A stretch of 64,000 nt of DNA from Bacillus andreraoultii (GCF_001244735.1 NZ_LN868935.1:309899-373898); one strand, 5' to 3'. Counted from the stretch's first letter, positions 42,232 through 51,417 are shown. Notes: generated by a model not told the origin, from the letters alone. Program-made: numbers and translations.

Positions 42232-44598
42232 TTAGCGTTGTTCCTCGACTCGGGAATAAGCTCGTTGCTTTCCGTAGACAGGAAACGTTACAACACCATT
42301 CTTGTTCCCGGTGTACTTGTTCCACTCACTGATCTTTCTCATAATGGCACCGATAGCATAAGAATCTGAAGGCTTTAGCATTGAGGCCTCTTTACCGAAA
42401 CACTCACACCAAATTTCCATATTACAGACAAGGGTTCTTTTTACTGTTCCAACACGGGTGCCGCCGCCAAATTCACTACCGCCAAGGAAATTTCTACGCT
42501 CGTACAGAGACATCGTGTCCCAATCATCCGGCAAGAGCGTATCCAAGTAAGTACGAACCAGTCCTTCTCGTTCATCTGTTTCCATGGCATCTGCCTGTTC
42601 ACTAGTTGCCATGGATATATCATCACCTTCAAGGTAGAGTTTTTCGCCCTTCTCATATAGCTCTAGTGCCTCTGCCCAAATCTGCTGCACTTCCTCTTTG
42701 GTCATCTGCCAAGCTTTCTTTTTACCGTTACCGCTAATACGGACTGGCCAGAATCTGCGGTTGCCTGTAATATCCCGAAGAAATCCACTTTCTGCATTCG
42801 TTGAACCTACAATTACACACTGACGGGGATGGCTTTCGACGTTGACCCCATAACTGGCACGGTACTTATCATCCGCCCTTGAAATAAAAGATTTCACAAT
42901 TTCCACATCCGTCTTACGCATTCCAGCAAGCTCACCCAATTCCAATAACCAATATCCCTGAAGTTTCTCAGCCCCGGATTTATCCTTCATATCTGTAATA
43001 GTCAAACTATCTGAAAACCAGTCTCCAGCAAGTTTGGCAAAGAAGGTTGACTTACCGATACCTTGAGGCCCGTTTAAGATTAGAACACTATCAAACTTTG
43101 TACCGGGCCTATAAATGCGGGCTACCGCTGCAACCATCGTTTTACGAATAATTGCCTTTGTGTAGGAATTATCTGTTGCACCGAAATAATCAATGAGTAG
43201 ATTTTCTACTCGGCTAATACCATCCCATTTTGGCAGGGAGTCTAGGTACTCCTTAACAGGATGGTAGGCTCGTTCTGATGCTACCGCTACCACAGCATCC
43301 TTGGTCTTGGTAGGAGAATAGACCCCGTATTTGCTGCTTAAGTACACCTTAAGAAGTGCGTTATCCGAATCATTCCAACCCGCCTTAATCTGGTCCCAAG
43401 GCAGACCACCTTTGGCATCAATACCATCACGGTGGCAGTTAAAAGCTATATGCTGTAAATCTTCATCATGCCGAATAATCAGAACGATGTTATCCAGTGT
43501 GTCTTTTATCCGACCTTGCTTATCTAGTTCCAAACCTGTCTGCCAATCCTCAGCACTAAACTCCTCTTCAGCCTGAGCCTGCCTTTCCTTTGCGAACTCA
43601 GCTTTTACCGCTTCATCTTTTATAGAAAACTCGCACATTGCCACAAAAGACGGCATCCTACCAGGAGCCGTAGTCGTGGAAGCTCTATCATCTAAAGAGC
43701 CGAATTTATGAATACGAACAAGGTCAAAAGCATTAAGGAGCAGGCCGCTTGCTGGGTCGGTGGCATGGTGGCTGTATGCAAATTTATCATCATAGATAAT
43801 CACACCCGCACTACTGTCAGCTGGAATATAGTCATAGCGCCCTTCCATAGCAGATGGTGCATAAACGGAACCTAAGAATTTCTCAATTGCTTCATGAACG
43901 GAGTAAGCACGACAGAAAGTTCCTACCACACCTTCTTTTAAAAGCGGATCGGCTTGTTCTTTAAGACTACGATTAATAACCTCAGACTGCCTACTTGATA
44001 CGGGCCAAGTTGATGTATCGTGCCAGTTTTCATATTTTGAAAGATAAATATTCGGGTCAAGTAATGCTCCATCCTGCTCTTCATAGACAAATTCACCATT
44101 AGAGGAAGTGGATGGCCAATACATAAGGCGATGTGCTTCATATGTCGTATCATCGAAAAGGTCAATACCGATTTCTTTTGCCACCATACGTCCAACGGCT
44201 GCATATTCTTCTTCACTGATCTCACGAGCAAGAGGAACGATAAGTCTGAGTCTCGGATTTTCCGGTGTGTGCTTATGGGTGGAGTAAACACAACATTTGA
44301 AATCGAAAAGCATACTGATTTGTTCCCAGATATCGGGTCTACCGTAATCCATATCGAGGGTAAGCAAAGAACGACACAGAACATTGCCCTTCTTTCGCCT
44401 TCCTTCTTTTAAATGTCCTCCGACAAAGCCGCCCACATCCTTGATATCATCTTGCTGGCCTTTTTTAAGTTTCCGATATTCTTCTACCGTTTCTGTAGTA
44501 CGTTGGGTTGTCTTTACACGGGAGCAAAAATCCTCCCAGGAGATATCTTTGTTTTTCCATTTCCTATCCATCCGGCTATTGCCCACTGCAATTTTCAT
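42232..44598 (-). CDS. Phage primase-helicase, VapE (virulence-associated E) family
   Basis: A 788-residue protein in two halves. The first has archaeo-eukaryotic primase features: LLTLDMDYG (79-86), YSTHKHTPENPRLRLIVPL (105-123), and YEAHRLMYWPS. The second is the VirE helicase: GPQGIGKSTF (510-519), then YWLLELGELAGMRKTDVEIV and GSTNAESGFLRDITGNRRFW. It primes and unwinds DNA for phage replication. It overlaps the DUF4406 gene by 4 bases. Intact. Confidence 0.9.
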   Translation of the reverse strand: MKIAVGNSRMDRKWKNKDISWEDFCSRVKTTQRTTETVEEYRKLKKGQQDDIKDVGGFVGGHLKEGRRKKGNVLCRSLLTLDMDYGRPDIWEQISMLFDFKCCVYSTHKHTPENPRLRLIVPLAREISEEEYAAVGRMVAKEIGIDLFDDTTYEAHRLMYWPSTSSNGEFVYEEQDGALLDPNIYLSKYENWHDTSTWPVSSRQSEVINRSLKEQADPLLKEGVVGTFCRAYSVHEAIEKFLGSVYAPSAMEGRYDYIPADSSAGVIIYDDKFAYSHHATDPASGLLLNAFDLVRIHKFGSLDDRASTTTAPGRMPSFVAMCEFSIKDEAVKAEFAKERQAQAEEEFSAEDWQTGLELDKQGRIKDTLDNIVLIIRHDEDLQHIAFNCHRDGIDAKGGLPWDQIKAGWNDSDNALLKVYLSSKYGVYSPTKTKDAVVAVASERAYHPVKEYLDSLPKWDGISRVENLLIDYFGATDNSYTKAIIRKTMVAAVARIYRPGTKFDSVLILNGPQGIGKSTFFAKLAGDWFSDSLTITDMKDKSGAEKLQGYWLLELGELAGMRKTDVEIVKSFISRADDKYRASYGVNVESHPRQCVIVGSTNAESGFLRDITGNRRFWPVRISGNGKKKAWQMTKEEVQQIWAEALELYEKGEKLYLEGDDISMATSEQADAMETDEREGLVRTYLDTLLPDDWDTMSLYERRNFLGGSEFGGGTRVGTVKRTLVCNMEIWCECFGKEASMLKPSDSYAIGAIMRKISEWNKYTGNKNGVVTFPVYGKQRAYSRVEEQR

Positions 44599-45029
44599 AA
44601 GCTTTCAACCTCCTCATGCTCCGGATTAAAATACCTGACCGTTTGTCTGCGTTTCTTGGCTACTTCAATTTTCCTCGCCATACCGCTTGAGATGGTATTG
44701 CCCAGCACCCACACCTCGGAGCATTTACCCATAAGCACAATGTCCATAAATATGGCACGTTCTCGTTCCTCTGGGTTTTCATCATCCATAAACTGCGGAA
44801 ACATAAGGTGGGGAGCAATTGGGATACAGTTTTGGTCTAAGGCAAACCTGCAAAAACTGCGAGCCTTTTTAATGTTTCCTTCTACATCACCGGAATAGGG
44901 AGAACAGATATATACAAGCGGCTTAAAGGCAGATTTTTTCTCTGCCTTTTCCTTTTTCATTATGTTGGTCAGTGCTTCATGGGGAGTTGGATCATGGTAT
45001 CCTTCATGATTGAATTTGTTGATTCCCAT
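44595..45029 (-). CDS. DUF4406 family (deoxyribosyltransferase-like) protein
   Basis: A 144-residue protein with the nucleoside deoxyribosyltransferase-like core: PLVYICSPYSGDVEGNIKKA, PIAPHLMFPQFMD, and SEVWVLGNTISSGMARKIEV. The family is thought to act on nucleotides, but no reaction is proven for DUF4406. It is placed between the primase and the antirepressor genes. It overlaps both neighbours by a few bases. Confidence 0.82.
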   Translation of the reverse strand: MGINKFNHEGYHDPTPHEALTNIMKKEKAEKKSAFKPLVYICSPYSGDVEGNIKKARSFCRFALDQNCIPIAPHLMFPQFMDDENPEERERAIFMDIVLMGKCSEVWVLGNTISSGMARKIEVAKKRRQTVRYFNPEHEEVESL

Positions 45030-45781
45030 TACACACCCTCCATTTCTATCTGTGGCAAAATACCGTCTGCCTTCATCAGTTCGTAAATGAAGAGTCTGCC
45101 TTTTTGAGTCCAGTATGTATGGACCTTTGTATGTTGCTGGCCGTTACTGCCAAGATAGCTATGTGTCTTGGTGCTGGTGTAGCCTTTTTCCGCATACTTC
45201 TGATATAAAAGCCAGATGCCGCCTTGTTTAAACTGGACACCCTTTTTATTAAGATAGCGATTCATCCAAATAGCTGACTTGCCGTAATCTTTGGCAATTG
45301 CTGAGGTGGAAATGAGGTCTTTGCAATTTAAAACTACATCGTAATAGGAGACTTTCGGTTTCATTTCTGCAATTTGCTGATTCTGAACGGCAATCGTACC
45401 TTCAAGCACTTTATTTTGTTTCCTTACTTGAGTTAGCTGTTGATTAGCAATCTGAAGTGCCCTTGCCATGATTGCTTCTGGGGAATTCCATCTTCTTTCT
45501 ATTTCAAGAAAGTACCCGCGGCACTCTTTCCCTTTTGGAGTACGCTGTATCATGCATAGCTCTTTTGCCATGTCAATTGTTAACTGATGGTCAATGCTTG
45601 GTCTGCCTCCAGTACTTTCGCTCAAAATTGAGCTAAAGTCTGATCCTTCCTCAAATCCGTACTCACACATTCTTGGAAACCAATCTTTATAAGCGGTCTT
45701 TACTTCCAAGGCTTCATGTAAATCACGACCGAGTACGGTTGGTCGTTGATTTTCATAATTGATTTTTACTAATTCGTCCAT
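45029..45781 (-). CDS. Phage antirepressor, AntA/AntB plus KilAC
   Basis: About 250 residues. The N terminus is an AntA/AntB domain: RPTVLGRDLHEALEVKTAYK, FSSILSESTGGRPSIDHQLT, and KELCMIQRTPKGKECRGYF. A coiled coil follows (about 110-145), then KilAC: KVSYYDVVLNCKDLISTSAI and TYWTQKGRLFIYELMKADG. It should relieve repression by the phage C repressor. The ATG at 45779-45781 with AGGAGGTAATTCGT was chosen. It is the last intact phage gene before the TetR/GAP cassette. Confidence 0.88.
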   Translation of the reverse strand: MDELVKINYENQRPTVLGRDLHEALEVKTAYKDWFPRMCEYGFEEGSDFSSILSESTGGRPSIDHQLTIDMAKELCMIQRTPKGKECRGYFLEIERRWNSPEAIMARALQIANQQLTQVRKQNKVLEGTIAVQNQQIAEMKPKVSYYDVVLNCKDLISTSAIAKDYGKSAIWMNRYLNKKGVQFKQGGIWLLYQKYAEKGYTSTKTHSYLGSNGQQHTKVHTYWTQKGRLFIYELMKADGILPQIEMEGV

Positions 45782-45821
45782 ACGAATTACCTCCTGCAAT
45801 ATAGTCAGAGAGGAAACCCCT

Positions 45822-45874
45822 CTACCTAATAGCCACAGGAGGTAATAATTGTTGAGGATTTTGAAAAAATAAAT
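45822..45874 (-). repeat. Leader repeat, copy 2
   Basis: Shares CTACCTAATAGCC, an A/G-variable CRCRGG, and GTTGAGGATTT plus A-run with 25853-25905, at the other end of the prophage. It stands upstream of the antirepressor start. Confidence 0.5.
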
Positions 45875-46118
45875 TATACATCCGGATTTTTGTTCGAAAT
45901 TTGTGTATGTAAAATAGATTTAAAAGCTGATTCAGTAATTTTCTACTTTTACAAACGGACTAGATTGATGAACAAAAAATGGTAACGTAAACTGTAATAG
46001 GCCTATAGGATTTGGAGCTAATAAGAGAAGAGGAAAACAATCATTTTGGTATCATATTTTATCTATGACCTGGATGAGTAAGGTTGGTAGAGCCTCGAGG
46101 AGAATCAATTAAAATAAA
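45875..46118. other. Spacer with a decayed plus-strand frame
   Basis: From about 45996 the plus strand reads RPIGFGANKRRGKQSFWYHI and ends ILSMTWMSKVGRASRRIN at a stop near 46110. It has no start site and I cannot identify it; it looks like a relic C terminus that came in with the cassette. Confidence 0.3.
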
Positions 46119-46160
46119 AAATACAGAGCGAGAAATTCTCACTCTGTATTTTTTATTTTA
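46119..46160. terminator. Bidirectional terminator at the cassette edge
   Basis: AAAATACAGAGCGAGAA and TTCTCACTCTGTATTTT form a long stem with A-run and T-run on both sides, so it works for either strand. It separates the phage antirepressor region from the transporter cassette. Confidence 0.85.
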
Positions 46161-46166
46161 CATCAT

Positions 46167-46394
46167 TCACTTATTGCTTTTACTTGATGTTATTTTACGA
46201 GTGGCTAAAGCTATGATTCCACCAACTGCAATAAATACAATGTCCAAAACGATTTCAAACCCTTGAAACGCATCAATATAATTTACTAAAAACCAACTTT
46301 TTCCCCCATTAGTCAAATGATTGATTAATCCGCCTATTCCCTGAATAATAAAAAGTAGACTGAGACCACTGATAATTTCTTTCATGATGAACAC
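46167..46394 (-). CDS. Small membrane protein downstream of the GAP transporter
   Basis: A 75-residue protein with two membrane helices: ISGLSLLFIIQGIGGLINHL and FEIVLDIVFIAVGGIIALAT. The ATG may be the one three residues in (MKEIISG), which has a better ribosome binding site (AAGAGGTGTTCATC). It follows the GAP-family gene by 16 bases and is likely a subunit or partner. No family name is certain. Confidence 0.6.
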   Translation of the reverse strand: MFIMKEIISGLSLLFIIQGIGGLINHLTNGGKSWFLVNYIDAFQGFEIVLDIVFIAVGGIIALATRKITSSKSNK

Positions 46395-46410
46395 CTCTTT
46401 AATATTTTTT

Positions 46411-47124
46411 CTAATTTAAAATGCCTCTAAGACCGATATTAAAAAAAACTGCACCTATGACTCCTGTCGCTACCAAGAGTGAAGAGATTGGAGCTTCATT
46501 TAATTTTGACCTGATTTTAATAAGAAATTGTTGCAATCTTTCTTTAAATATAATATTAACCCCTAACAGTAATAGAGAAGGAAGCACCATTACTAGATTG
46601 TATCCAATTATTATTAAGATAGCAGGTGTAGTCTCAATTGTTTGATGATTCATTAAAAAGATTGAATAAAAGTAAGGCAATGCCGTTACAAATTCAATTA
46701 GGAAAACAATGATTCCTAGTATAATCATCCCTTTAATTGTTGTATTTTTGGGGATAAATGAAATTAAACGTTTTTTTGTAGTCTCTTTTGGTTTACTGAA
46801 GCTTATTAGAACAAGAACTGCTCCAAGTAGGATATAAAACCAATTGATAAAGTCAAACTGAGACAATTGTTCTATTCTCTTCAATAATGAATTTCCACCA
46901 AAGTAGAGTAATAAGCCCGTGATGAAATAGCCTAACTGCGTGATGAATAAAAACACAAATAAACGAGAAGATAACTGATTCGGTTGTGTCAGTAATAAAT
47001 AGGCTGTTACAGTCAGTACACCGGGACTTAAAATATCAATTAAAGCACACAAAGAAATAATCATTAATGCTGAAGAAATGTCTAATGATGAAGAAGGCAT
47101 CAATGCTTCAATAGTTTCGATCAA
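46411..47124 (-). CDS. GAP-family (LysE-like) membrane transporter
   Basis: A 237-residue protein with six membrane helices. The first, LDISSALMIISLCALIDILS followed by PGVLTVTAYLLL, is the GAP/Sap pattern, related to LysE exporters. A basic loop (SFSKPKETTKKRLISF) splits it in two repeats. It likely exports a small molecule or lipid precursor; mycobacterial Sap proteins export sulfolipid. It is divergent from a TetR regulator with two operators in the shared promoter region, so induction by a substrate is likely. Confidence 0.75.
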   Translation of the reverse strand: MIETIEALMPSSSLDISSALMIISLCALIDILSPGVLTVTAYLLLTQPNQLSSRLFVFLFITQLGYFITGLLLYFGGNSLLKRIEQLSQFDFINWFYILLGAVLVLISFSKPKETTKKRLISFIPKNTTIKGMIILGIIVFLIEFVTALPYFYSIFLMNHQTIETTPAILIIIGYNLVMVLPSLLLLGVNIIFKERLQQFLIKIRSKLNEAPISSLLVATGVIGAVFFNIGLRGILN

Positions 47125-47164
47125 ACAAACTAGTCCTCCTTTAAATGTTGTGGTATTATCTATT

Positions 47165-47205
47165 TAACACATCGTGCTATAAAAAGATAATAACACACTG
47201 TGCTA
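47165..47205. promoter_or_regulatory. Twin TetR operators between the GAP transporter and its regulator
   Basis: TAACACATCGTGCTA (47165-47179) and TAACACACTGTGCTA (47191-47205), 26 bp apart, both of the form TA(A/G)CACA-N-TGTGCTA. They cover the promoters of both divergent genes and are the likely sites for the TetR protein. Confidence 0.75.
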
Positions 47206-47227
47206 AATAAAGGAAGTGATTTTTATA

Positions 47228-47827
47228 ATGCCAAAAATTGTTGATCATGATGAAAAGCGCAAACAAATTGCTGAGGCTGCATGGAATATTATTAGGAAAG
47301 AAGGGGTTGAGAAAGCGTCTATACGAAGAGTTGCAGCTGAGGCAGGGATGTCTTCTGGTGCGTTAAGACATTATTTTTCAACTCAAGATGAAATGTTATT
47401 ATTTATTATGAATTACTACTTAGAAGAAGGGAAAAAACGTTCTCAAAATAAAGAATGGTCAGAAAACCCAGTGCAGGCAGTAGAAGAAGTTTTATTAGAG
47501 CTAGTACCAATAGATGAAGAAAAGAAAATTGAAACGAGCGTTTGGTGGATTCTTGCATTACGTTCACTTACAAGTGATACAATAAAGGACAAAAAAGATG
47601 AAATGACGGACGGTACATATGAATTAGCAAATTCAATGATTGAAATCTTAGCTCTAAAAGGCGTATTATCAGATTCAATGAATGCAGAATTAGAAAAGAG
47701 TAGGTTAACGGCATTAATAGAGGGATTGTCAATTCATGCTTTATTAAGACCTGATGTATACTCTCCAGAAAAGGTGAAGGAAGTTATTCGTTATCATTTA
47801 GAGACACTCTGCAATAAAATCAATTAA
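47228..47827 (+). CDS. TetR-family regulator of the GAP transporter
   Basis: About 199 residues. The N-terminal helix-turn-helix reads KQIAEAAWNIIRKEGVEKAS, then IRRVAAEAGMSSGALRHYFS. The C-terminal domain resembles BetI-type ligand domains (KIETSVWWILALRSLTS, RLTALIEGLSIHALLRPD). The ATG at 47228 follows GGAAGTGA; an earlier GTG is less likely. It should bind the twin sites just upstream and repress both itself and the transporter. It is on the plus strand inside the minus-strand prophage. Confidence 0.9.
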   Translation: MPKIVDHDEKRKQIAEAAWNIIRKEGVEKASIRRVAAEAGMSSGALRHYFSTQDEMLLFIMNYYLEEGKKRSQNKEWSENPVQAVEEVLLELVPIDEEKKIETSVWWILALRSLTSDTIKDKKDEMTDGTYELANSMIEILALKGVLSDSMNAELEKSRLTALIEGLSIHALLRPDVYSPEKVKEVIRYHLETLCNKIN

Positions 47828-48002
47828 GCTAATCGGTCGATGTATCAATTATTGTCCCATGTGTTTTTAATAGATTTAGTCTTACCCCTTGATTTATTAT
47901 TAACTTTATAGAGAGAGGAGTCAAAATCGGTTCTTTCACTATATTTCTTCAAGATTCGAATTTTAACCCTTTATTCCACAAAAATGGAGCGTTTATTAAA
48001 CA

Positions 48003-48049
48003 AACAAGATAGCACGTACCGGTCATAAAATAAGTGCTATCCTGTTTTC
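48003..48049 (+). terminator. Terminator of the TetR gene
   Basis: AACAAGATAGCAC and GTGCTATCCTGTTTT pair around an 18-base loop, with a T-run at the end. Confidence 0.6.
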
Positions 48050-48084
48050 ATTATTTAAAAATTGAAGGTCTTTTAACCTCCTCC

Positions 48085-48104
48085 CACACGATTATCCGAT
48101 TACC
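48085..48104. repeat. ISL3-end-like motif beside the transporter cassette
   Basis: CACACGATTATCCGATTACC, preceded by TCTTTTAACCTCCTCC, directly after the stop of the DNA polymerase gene. It is the second copy of the motif that borders the deformylase cassette and the ISL3 element. Confidence 0.5.
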
Positions 48105-48111
48105 AATTAAT

Positions 48112-50046
48112 TTAATCTTTTTGATAAAACTGACACTCATAACCATCAGCACTAAGCAACAGGCCATTTGCCCATGTTGGCATCTTAGCCATCTGTTCAC
48201 AGATAGCGGAAAGTGACGTCCCCATATCTGCCTCGATGATAATTTCATCGTGTACATGAGCCACAATGGAACAATTCTTTAATGTCTGCATGGCATGACA
48301 CAAGATGTCACGACTGATTGCTTGAACAATATTCTCTACAAATTTGGGACCGTAGCTTTCGATTCTTTCCCATTTCTTCGTTCCACCGACACCTTCATAA
48401 GTAACTGACTCACCGCCAAACATATTCTCTCCCATACGAGGTTTCACATAGGCAAGCCGTCTACCAGAAGGAAGAGCAATAAAGAGCATCCCGCTTTGAT
48501 AGATAAATTTAATGCCGTGTGTCTCTGTGGGAGTTTTTTGCTTAACACAAGTTTTTACTGCCCGGTCAACATCCCACCAGAGTTTTGTGATATTGGGATT
48601 GGACTGTCTCCAAGCCGTTACAAGAGGCTGAAGTTCCTCTTCTTCAATTCCCATCTCCAAAGCACCCATTGATTTTAATGCTCCAACAGATCCGCCGTAA
48701 CCGAGGGCTAGTTCAGCAATTTTTCCTTTCTGACGAAGATGGCCATTCACACCATGCTTTTCAACAGGTACATTAAACATTTGAGAAGCACTGGCACAGT
48801 AGATGTCTCCGCCGTTTTGGAAAACGTCTATTCTCCATTTTTCGCCTGCTAGCCAGGCAATGACACGAGCCTCAATCGCTGAAAAATCTGCCACAATGAA
48901 CTTCATACCTTCTCGTGGTATAAAAGCGGTACGGATAAGTTCCGACAGTACCTCTGGGATTGAATCATAAAGTAAGGTAAGAGCATCAAAGTTTCCGCTA
49001 CGAACTAAAGCACGAGCCTGTTCCAAATCGGGCATATGGTTTTGAGGGAGATTTTGCAGTTGAATAAGCCTTCCCGAAAACCTACCAGTTCTGTTTGCAC
49101 CATAAAACTGAAACATTCCTCTTGCCCGACCATCATTACATACCGCATTCTCCATTGCCGTGTATTTTTTCACCGAGGATTTTGCAAGTTGCTGACGGAG
49201 TTCTAAAACAGTTCCTAGTGGTTCAGGAGCCGTCTTTAGCATCTCAGCAACTGCTTTTTTACCAAGGGTATCTGTTTCTAGCCCATTATCGGCAAGCCAG
49301 TCTTTCATTTGTTGTACAGAGTTTGGATTCTCTAAATTGGTTATATCTTGCATTAAAGCCATTAACTTTTCACGGGAATGTTCATCCATCACAACAGCCT
49401 GTTTTACGAAAGTCATGTCAATGGCAATGCCGCGATCATTGATTTCCTGGTCGAGATGATATTCCTCCCAGATATTTTCCGGCACCAGAAACTTAGAAAA
49501 TCTCTGTTGTATTGACATCTCAGCTTCCACATCCCGAAGATTATAGGCTTTAAACCGCTCCCATTTATCCATGTCATGTTCTGGCAGATTACGAACTCGA
49601 CCACCATTTGATTTAGTAGGGGAGCAAGGTGTACAGAAATATTTGATGAGGTCTTTACCCTCTGTTAGCTTTTGTTTCTCCAAACCTAGAACCGCCCCAA
49701 CTCCCTCCAAAGAAAGTGGTAACCCCATATATGCCGACCATATCATGGAGCATTTCCAGGATGCGGGGTCAAGATATTCTGTAAGGTTAAGCCATTTTGA
49801 TAGACACACACGCTCAAACATTGCATTAAAAGCCCATTTGGTAACGGAATCATCCAAAAGTGCGTTTATAATTTCATCGGGGATTTCCTCCCCGCAAGCA
49901 AGGTCAACCACCTGTACTTCACCGCCATCCACCGAGTAGCCAAATAGTAGAATTTCAAAGTCATCACTCTCGGCATAACGGTAAACTCCAGATTTTTGAA
50001 GATTGGCGCCACTAAATGTTTCAATGTCAATAGAAATAGAGTTCAT
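48112..50046 (-). CDS. Phage DNA polymerase, family A
   Basis: A 644-residue enzyme. The 3'-5' exonuclease starts at once (ISIDIETFSGANLQKSGVY). Polymerase motif A is FIVADFSAIEARVIAWLAGE, motif B region has RQKGKIAELALGYGGSVGAL, and motif C is IVAHVHDEIIIE. It lacks a 5'-3' nuclease, as in T7-like polymerases. It copies phage DNA together with the DUF2815 protein and VapE. The frame is intact. Confidence 0.92.
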   Translation of the reverse strand: MNSISIDIETFSGANLQKSGVYRYAESDDFEILLFGYSVDGGEVQVVDLACGEEIPDEIINALLDDSVTKWAFNAMFERVCLSKWLNLTEYLDPASWKCSMIWSAYMGLPLSLEGVGAVLGLEKQKLTEGKDLIKYFCTPCSPTKSNGGRVRNLPEHDMDKWERFKAYNLRDVEAEMSIQQRFSKFLVPENIWEEYHLDQEINDRGIAIDMTFVKQAVVMDEHSREKLMALMQDITNLENPNSVQQMKDWLADNGLETDTLGKKAVAEMLKTAPEPLGTVLELRQQLAKSSVKKYTAMENAVCNDGRARGMFQFYGANRTGRFSGRLIQLQNLPQNHMPDLEQARALVRSGNFDALTLLYDSIPEVLSELIRTAFIPREGMKFIVADFSAIEARVIAWLAGEKWRIDVFQNGGDIYCASASQMFNVPVEKHGVNGHLRQKGKIAELALGYGGSVGALKSMGALEMGIEEEELQPLVTAWRQSNPNITKLWWDVDRAVKTCVKQKTPTETHGIKFIYQSGMLFIALPSGRRLAYVKPRMGENMFGGESVTYEGVGGTKKWERIESYGPKFVENIVQAISRDILCHAMQTLKNCSIVAHVHDEIIIEADMGTSLSAICEQMAKMPTWANGLLLSADGYECQFYQKD

Positions 50047-50118
50047 GTATTACCACCCTTTCCAATGCAAACGAGGTGGCAGAAGAACAACCTCCACCAC
50101 CTCGTCTGTATTTATTCT

Positions 50119-50667
50119 TTATGCTAGAAAATCATCATCTTCAATCGTTGTGAAGTCATCAGCTGCATTGGTTCTTCCGCCTAAAGGCTCTCCATCTCTT
50201 ATCTTCTGGATGTTGCCAAGTCCACATGCTACACCCTTATTGCCATTAGAGTTAAAAGCATAGAAATTCAGGGATACTCTTGCATAACAACCACTGTAAA
50301 CCTCGTTACGATCCAAGATAGGTCTGACTGCTTTATCTACTATTTGGGGTGGAGTGTTGCTGTTGGCATTTACAAAGTAATGTCCTTTGTAAGCCTCGTC
50401 ATCACGTTCTACATCACCATCTCGAAGTGGCAGTTTGATAGCAGCCTTATTCGGCTTTTTACCACCAAACTTTGCAAGGCCCTCTTCAATGGCTGCATCT
50501 ACTGCTGCATTGATAGCATTGATGGTTTCCTTATCTGTTTTGGGAATCAATACGGATACGCTGTACTTTTCCGCTCCGCCATTGATGGATACGGGCTCCC
50601 AGCCGTGAAAGTAGCTGAGACGGGTGTTGACACTTGTAATAACCTTCGTTCTGTTTTGATTATTCAT
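50119..50667 (-). CDS. DUF2815 phage protein (probable single-strand DNA binding)
   Basis: A 182-residue protein with the DUF2815 pattern: TKVITSVNTRLSYFHGWEP, YSVSVLIPKTDKETINAI, and VYSGCYARVSLNFYAFNSNG. The acidic tail TIEDDDFLA is like that of single-strand binding proteins, and the place next to DNA polymerase and DUF2800 supports such a role. The function is inferred, not proven for this family. Confidence 0.85.
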   Translation of the reverse strand: MNNQNRTKVITSVNTRLSYFHGWEPVSINGGAEKYSVSVLIPKTDKETINAINAAVDAAIEEGLAKFGGKKPNKAAIKLPLRDGDVERDDEAYKGHYFVNANSNTPPQIVDKAVRPILDRNEVYSGCYARVSLNFYAFNSNGNKGVACGLGNIQKIRDGEPLGGRTNAADDFTTIEDDDFLA

Positions 50668-50668
50668 A

Positions 50669-51082
50669 TTACGATTCCTCCGTTATCTCATTAAATTCAT
50701 TTTTTACGTTTGATATATTCATAGCTGGCCGCTTATCGGAAAGTGGAACCAGCGTTGGCTTACCTAGTGGTTTATGTATAAGACCACCGAGGATTTCTTC
50801 AAATTTCTTTTTGCCCATCAGTTTCTGCATTTCCGTTAAGGTAATAAGGCTGTGACGGTAGATATCCTTATAACCGTTTGCCTTGGCTGCTTCAGCCACA
50901 GCTTCTTCGTCTTTATATTTACGAACAGATCTGCCCTCGACTACCTTAAAACCGTACCACTCTTTACCGTGATTAACGGCTGCTTCTGTGGCATAAGCCA
51001 TAATTTCATTCGCCCACTTTGTAAGGTCGGACAGTTTAGAAAGAACTTCTTCAATTTCGGAGTCCGTAAGCAGGGGTGGCAA
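50669..51082 (-). pseudogene. DUF2800 phage protein, N-terminal part missing
   Basis: Only about the last 140 residues of a family that is usually near 390: LPPLLTDSEIEEVLSKLSDL, HGKEWYGFKVVEGRSVRKYK, ending ISNVKNEFNEITEE. The N-terminal nuclease-like half is gone. The frame joins unrelated DNA at about 51,078-51,085. It marks the right border of the prophage as seen here, and a deletion end more likely than a true att site. Confidence 0.8.
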
Positions 51083-51310
51083 TTTAAAGACAATTATCCT
51101 AAGGCAGTGGGTTTAGCAAAATTCGCAGAGAAGCATTGGGATATATTTGGCAGGATTCAGCTCATTCGACTTAAAAAAGGTGTAGATGGTCGTGAACATT
51201 TCTATCGACTAGATATGGGAAAAACAACGATTAGGAATAAAGTTCGTGGCATAACATCAAATGAGGAACTGGATAGAATTTTCGATACAGATGCTGTACG
51301 AGAAGATTAA
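51083..51310 (+). pseudogene. C-terminal fragment of an unidentified protein at the prophage border
   Basis: The plus strand carries the last 75 or so residues of a protein, from WQFKDNYPKAVGLAKFAEKH to RGITSNEELDRIFDTDAVRE and a stop. Its first bases coincide with the phage side (AATTTAAAGAC fits both readings). There is no start. It resembles the C terminus of a DNA-acting enzyme such as a restriction subunit, but I cannot name it. The N-terminal part is nowhere in the window. Confidence 0.55.
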
Positions 51311-51417
51311 ATAATACATCTATCCTGTCTCCTCAACCTCAATAAAAAATCTAATCTGTCAACTCGACCCTATCGTTTTCAGGGTAGTTGATATGTTTCC
51401 TCAAAGAATAAAAATGA

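Larger units (their letters stand above)
21994..51082 (-). mobile_element. Defective prophage with tandem serine recombinases
   Basis: All phage genes run on the minus strand. From the right the order is: DUF2800 (cut), DUF2815, DNA polymerase, antirepressor, DUF4406, VapE primase-helicase, VRR-NUC (frameshifted), SNF2 helicase, DUF1492, HNH, small terminase, MetK, methylase, amidoligase cassette, large terminase fused to a tail protein, holin, BppU-like fibre, amidase (stop codon), recombinases. Portal, protease, capsid and tail assembly genes are absent. Two non-phage cassettes interrupt it at 38.7-39.75 kb and 46.0-48.1 kb. The exact att sites were not identified. Confidence 0.85.

Noticed and set aside
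25853..45874. attL/attR core repeat of the prophage
   Set aside because: Both copies lie inside the phage gene set and directly before genes, not at the borders.
51083..51310. Assignment of the border fragment to a type III restriction subunit
   Set aside because: The resemblance is only general; no motif in the remaining 75 residues proves it.
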